DNA of 6,728 nt, from positions 1 through 6,728 of the forward strand of contig JAFGCA010000342.1 of assembly GCA_016932895.1 (NCBI GenBank), in the 5' to 3' direction. Origin of the DNA: Sedimentisphaerales bacterium (GTDB taxonomy: Bacteria > Planctomycetota > Phycisphaerae > Sedimentisphaerales > SG8-4). Below are positions 4,891 to 6,728 of the stretch, piece after piece. The notes beneath the pieces are model-generated. The model saw only the letters and a list, made by a program, of their open reading frames with translations. It was not told the DNA's origin and did no database searches. Every line of letters begins with the position of its first letter. The stretch's first letter is position 1. A program made the translations under genes and the position numbers.

Positions 4891-6728
4891 ATGGTCGAGA
4901 TCGTGAACGAGTGTGTGAGTGACTTGAACCATTTCGGTAGCACCTTCTGCCACTACGCGGCCGGGGCATTTCTGCAATCGGCTCTGTTGGTCATCGTGCT
5001 GTTCGGCATGGACCTGCTGTTGCGCAAACGCGTACGAGCGGTCGTTCGCTATTGCATATGGCTGCTTGTGCTGGTGAAGCTGATCTTGCCACCGACCCTT
5101 TCGGCGCCGACGGGGATCGGCTATTGGGCGCCGAGTCGAGTCCCGGTTGTGGCTCCAGTTTCGCAGCGTCCCGCGCCTGCCATCGAATTCGAACAAGTGG
5201 CGCGAGAGCGAGAGACTCCTGCTCGCCCGCAACCGGCGGAGGTGCCCACTCCGATCGAACCAGCGACAGTCAATCCAGTGGAGGCGGAGTCTGCCATTGT
5301 ACCTGTTCCTGTGAGTCTGACGCCCATCACCTGGCAGGCTGTCTTTCTGCTGCTCTGGCTGGTGGGAATGCTCGCTTTCGTAGCGCTGCTCGCTCAACGT
5401 GTCAGGTTCGTGCGTGGGCTGATCGCCGCAAGCACCAGGGCTGAGAGGCCCTTGCTCGTTGCCTTGGAGCAGTGTCGTCTGGAAATGCGCCTGCGCGGGC
5501 GCGTCGGATTGCGGCTATGCGATGCGTTGCCCAGCCCCGCCGTCTGTGGTCTCTGGCGGCCCACCATCCTGATGCCCGCCTCGCTCGTGGCGAGGCTCTC
5601 ACCGGATGGACTTAAAGCGGCCCTGATTCATGAACTGGCCCACATCAAGCGGGCCGACCTATGGGTCAACGCCGTACAGACGGCTCTGCAGGTCGTGTAC
5701 TTCTACAATCCCTTCGTCTGGCTGGCCAACGCGATCATCCGCCGAACCTGCGAGGAGGCGGTCGACGAAACGGTCCTGGTCACCCTCGGTGGGCCGGTCA
5801 GCGACTACAGCAACACGCTCATCAACATCAGTGAGACGGCGTTCTGGAAAGCGGACTTCGGCCTGCGCCTGATCGGCGTCGCCGAGTCGAAGAGAGCCTT
5901 GAAACGGCGGATCAGACACATGGTGACACGACCCGTACCCCGAAGTGCGCAAATCGGAGTCCTCGGCACCGTCGGCATCCTTCTCATCGCGGCGGTCCTG
6001 CTGCCCATGGCCAGAGGCGAAAGGTCCAGCCCGGAGACGTCCACGCCTTTGGCGGCAACCATCACAGAATCAAGCCAAATGAATTCCTCTGCTGAAGAGG
6101 GCAGTGTGATTGTCGACCCGAACACCGGCGTCAAGTTCGTGCTGGCCAAGACGATCTCCGGAGCCAACAATGTGATTGCGCATGTCAACAAGCTGATTAT
6201 GTCGCCCGATATGCGATTCCTGCTCTTCTGGGGTCGTGTCATCCCGCTCAATGGAACGGAGGCATTCAGCTACACCGAGCATTGGAGTGATGTCCGCGAG
6301 GTGGCGGTCTCTCCCAATGGGCGGTACATCGCCCATGGACAGAATACGATCTGGTTGCAGCCTGTTTCTCCGGAAACCCTGCGCCCGGACGGCCCCGCGA
6401 AGAAGCTCCTGGACTTGAGAGGAGAACGCCTGGTAGGTGCATTTAACGGACTCAGAGCCCTCTTCTGGACGCGGGACTCTCAGGTTGTTTTCTTCAAGAG
6501 CACTGACGCGGAAGGCCGGTCACACCGGTACGCCTTTTCGGCGGCGACTGGCGACCCTGTCAGTTACCCGGGCGCTGCCTCCACAGGGCTGCCCTCTCCG
6601 GATGGGAAGTGTATCGCCCTGACGGATACCGACGGGATCTGGGTCAAACCGGTTGGCGACGGCGCCGCACGCGTGCTACATGAGCAAGGACCGGCTCCGG
6701 CCCCGGCGTGTTGGTCGAGAGATGGGAA
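4891..6728 (+). CDS. M56-family (BlaR1/MecR1-like) membrane metalloprotease with TolB/PD40-like beta-propeller sensor, 3' truncated by window
   Basis: The frame is open from ATG 4891 to the window end (612 codons so far). GGGAGA at 4878-4883 sits 7 bp upstream. The layout follows BlaR1. TM1 spans about residues 23-45 and TM2 about 52-70 (CIWLLVLVKLILP). A 75-residue Pro/Ala-rich outer loop (about 71-145) precedes TM3 (about 148-168). The cytoplasmic protease domain has VCGLWRPTILMP (218-229), the zinc motif HELAH (H247, E248, H251), FYNPFVWL, and the third ligand in CEEAVDE (probably E288, with D292). TM4 is about 354-374. Instead of the penicillin-binding sensor of BlaR1, the outer part shows repeated beta-propeller-type turns: SPD at 438, SPNGRYIAHG from 474, WTRDSQVVFF from 526, SPDGKCIALTDTDGIW from 569 and WSRDG at 608-612. 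Tandem SPDG-type repeats are typical of TolB/PD40 blades. All catalytic residues are present, so it should be active, probably cleaving or triggering loss of the upstream repressor. The C-terminus lies outside the window. Confidence 0.9.
   Translation, partial: MVEIVNECVSDLNHFGSTFCHYAAGAFLQSALLVIVLFGMDLLLRKRVRAVVRYCIWLLVLVKLILPPTLSAPTGIGYWAPSRVPVVAPVSQRPAPAIEFEQVARERETPARPQPAEVPTPIEPATVNPVEAESAIVPVPVSLTPITWQAVFLLLWLVGMLAFVALLAQRVRFVRGLIAASTRAERPLLVALEQCRLEMRLRGRVGLRLCDALPSPAVCGLWRPTILMPASLVARLSPDGLKAALIHELAHIKRADLWVNAVQTALQVVYFYNPFVWLANAIIRRTCEEAVDETVLVTLGGPVSDYSNTLINISETAFWKADFGLRLIGVAESKRALKRRIRHMVTRPVPRSAQIGVLGTVGILLIAAVLLPMARGERSSPETSTPLAATITESSQMNSSAEEGSVIVDPNTGVKFVLAKTISGANNVIAHVNKLIMSPDMRFLLFWGRVIPLNGTEAFSYTEHWSDVREVAVSPNGRYIAHGQNTIWLQPVSPETLRPDGPAKKLLDLRGERLVGAFNGLRALFWTRDSQVVFFKSTDAEGRSHRYAFSAATGDPVSYPGAASTGLPSPDGKCIALTDTDGIWVKPVGDGAARVLHEQGPAPAPACWSRDG

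Noticed and set aside
4872..4922. Tiny frame starting at ATG 4872 between the repressor and protease genes
   Set aside because: It has only 16 codons, lacks a ribosome site of its own, and overlaps the protease start; the GGGAGA at 4878 clearly serves ATG 4891.
4795..5397. Minus-strand 200-codon frame opposite the repressor and protease genes
   Set aside because: It is a shadow of two strongly supported + strand genes, with Arg/Ser/His-rich composition and no motifs.

Overview
The window is about 6.7 kb of mostly GC-rich bacterial DNA. It holds five protein genes on the + strand, two cut by the window edges, plus a gene remnant on the minus strand. I infer a Planctomycetota chromosome, probably near Phycisphaerae/Sedimentisphaerales. 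Three things suggest this: the BlaI/M56 pair with an unusual extracytoplasmic sensor, the array of short repeats around AAATTGGGTTTGTTT (which reads NKPN/TNPI on the reverse strand, a peptide artefact I associate from memory with planctomycete genomes), and the general codon and GC style. No 16S or other decisive taxonomic marker is present.

Layout. (1) 3-1007: the C-terminal half of mnmG, a tRNA wobble-uridine modification enzyme. (2) 1012-2052: a radical SAM protein 4 bp downstream, almost certainly co-transcribed. (3) 2065-2401: five tandem copies of a 72-84 bp unit starting 12 bp after the radical SAM stop codon. About 540 bp of non-coding DNA follow, in which composition switches from GC-rich to AT-rich. 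(4) 3020-3814: a class I SAM-dependent methyltransferase with visibly lower GC than its neighbours, probably acquired. (5) 3815-4437: a gene-free stretch packed with structure. It has a 14-bp hairpin, a 167-bp element bounded by perfect 25-bp inverted repeats and containing two further strong hairpins (MITE-like), a dispersed-type repeat with a 9-bp inverted repeat, the 3' end of a broken hisA on the minus strand, and an AT-rich promoter with a symmetric array of TTTGAT half-sites. (6) 4438-4857 and 4891-end: a BlaI/MecI-type repressor and an M56 (BlaR1-type) membrane metalloprotease.

The most coherent functional unit is (6). By analogy with BlaI/BlaR1, the repressor should bind the dyad array over its own promoter, and the membrane protease should relieve repression when its outer domain senses something. 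That outer domain is not a penicillin-binding domain. It reads as repeated SPDG-type blades of a TolB/PD40-like beta-propeller, so the signal is probably not a beta-lactam. The stretch between the radical SAM gene and the repressor looks like an accumulation zone for repeats, mobile DNA and transferred or broken genes between two better conserved operons.
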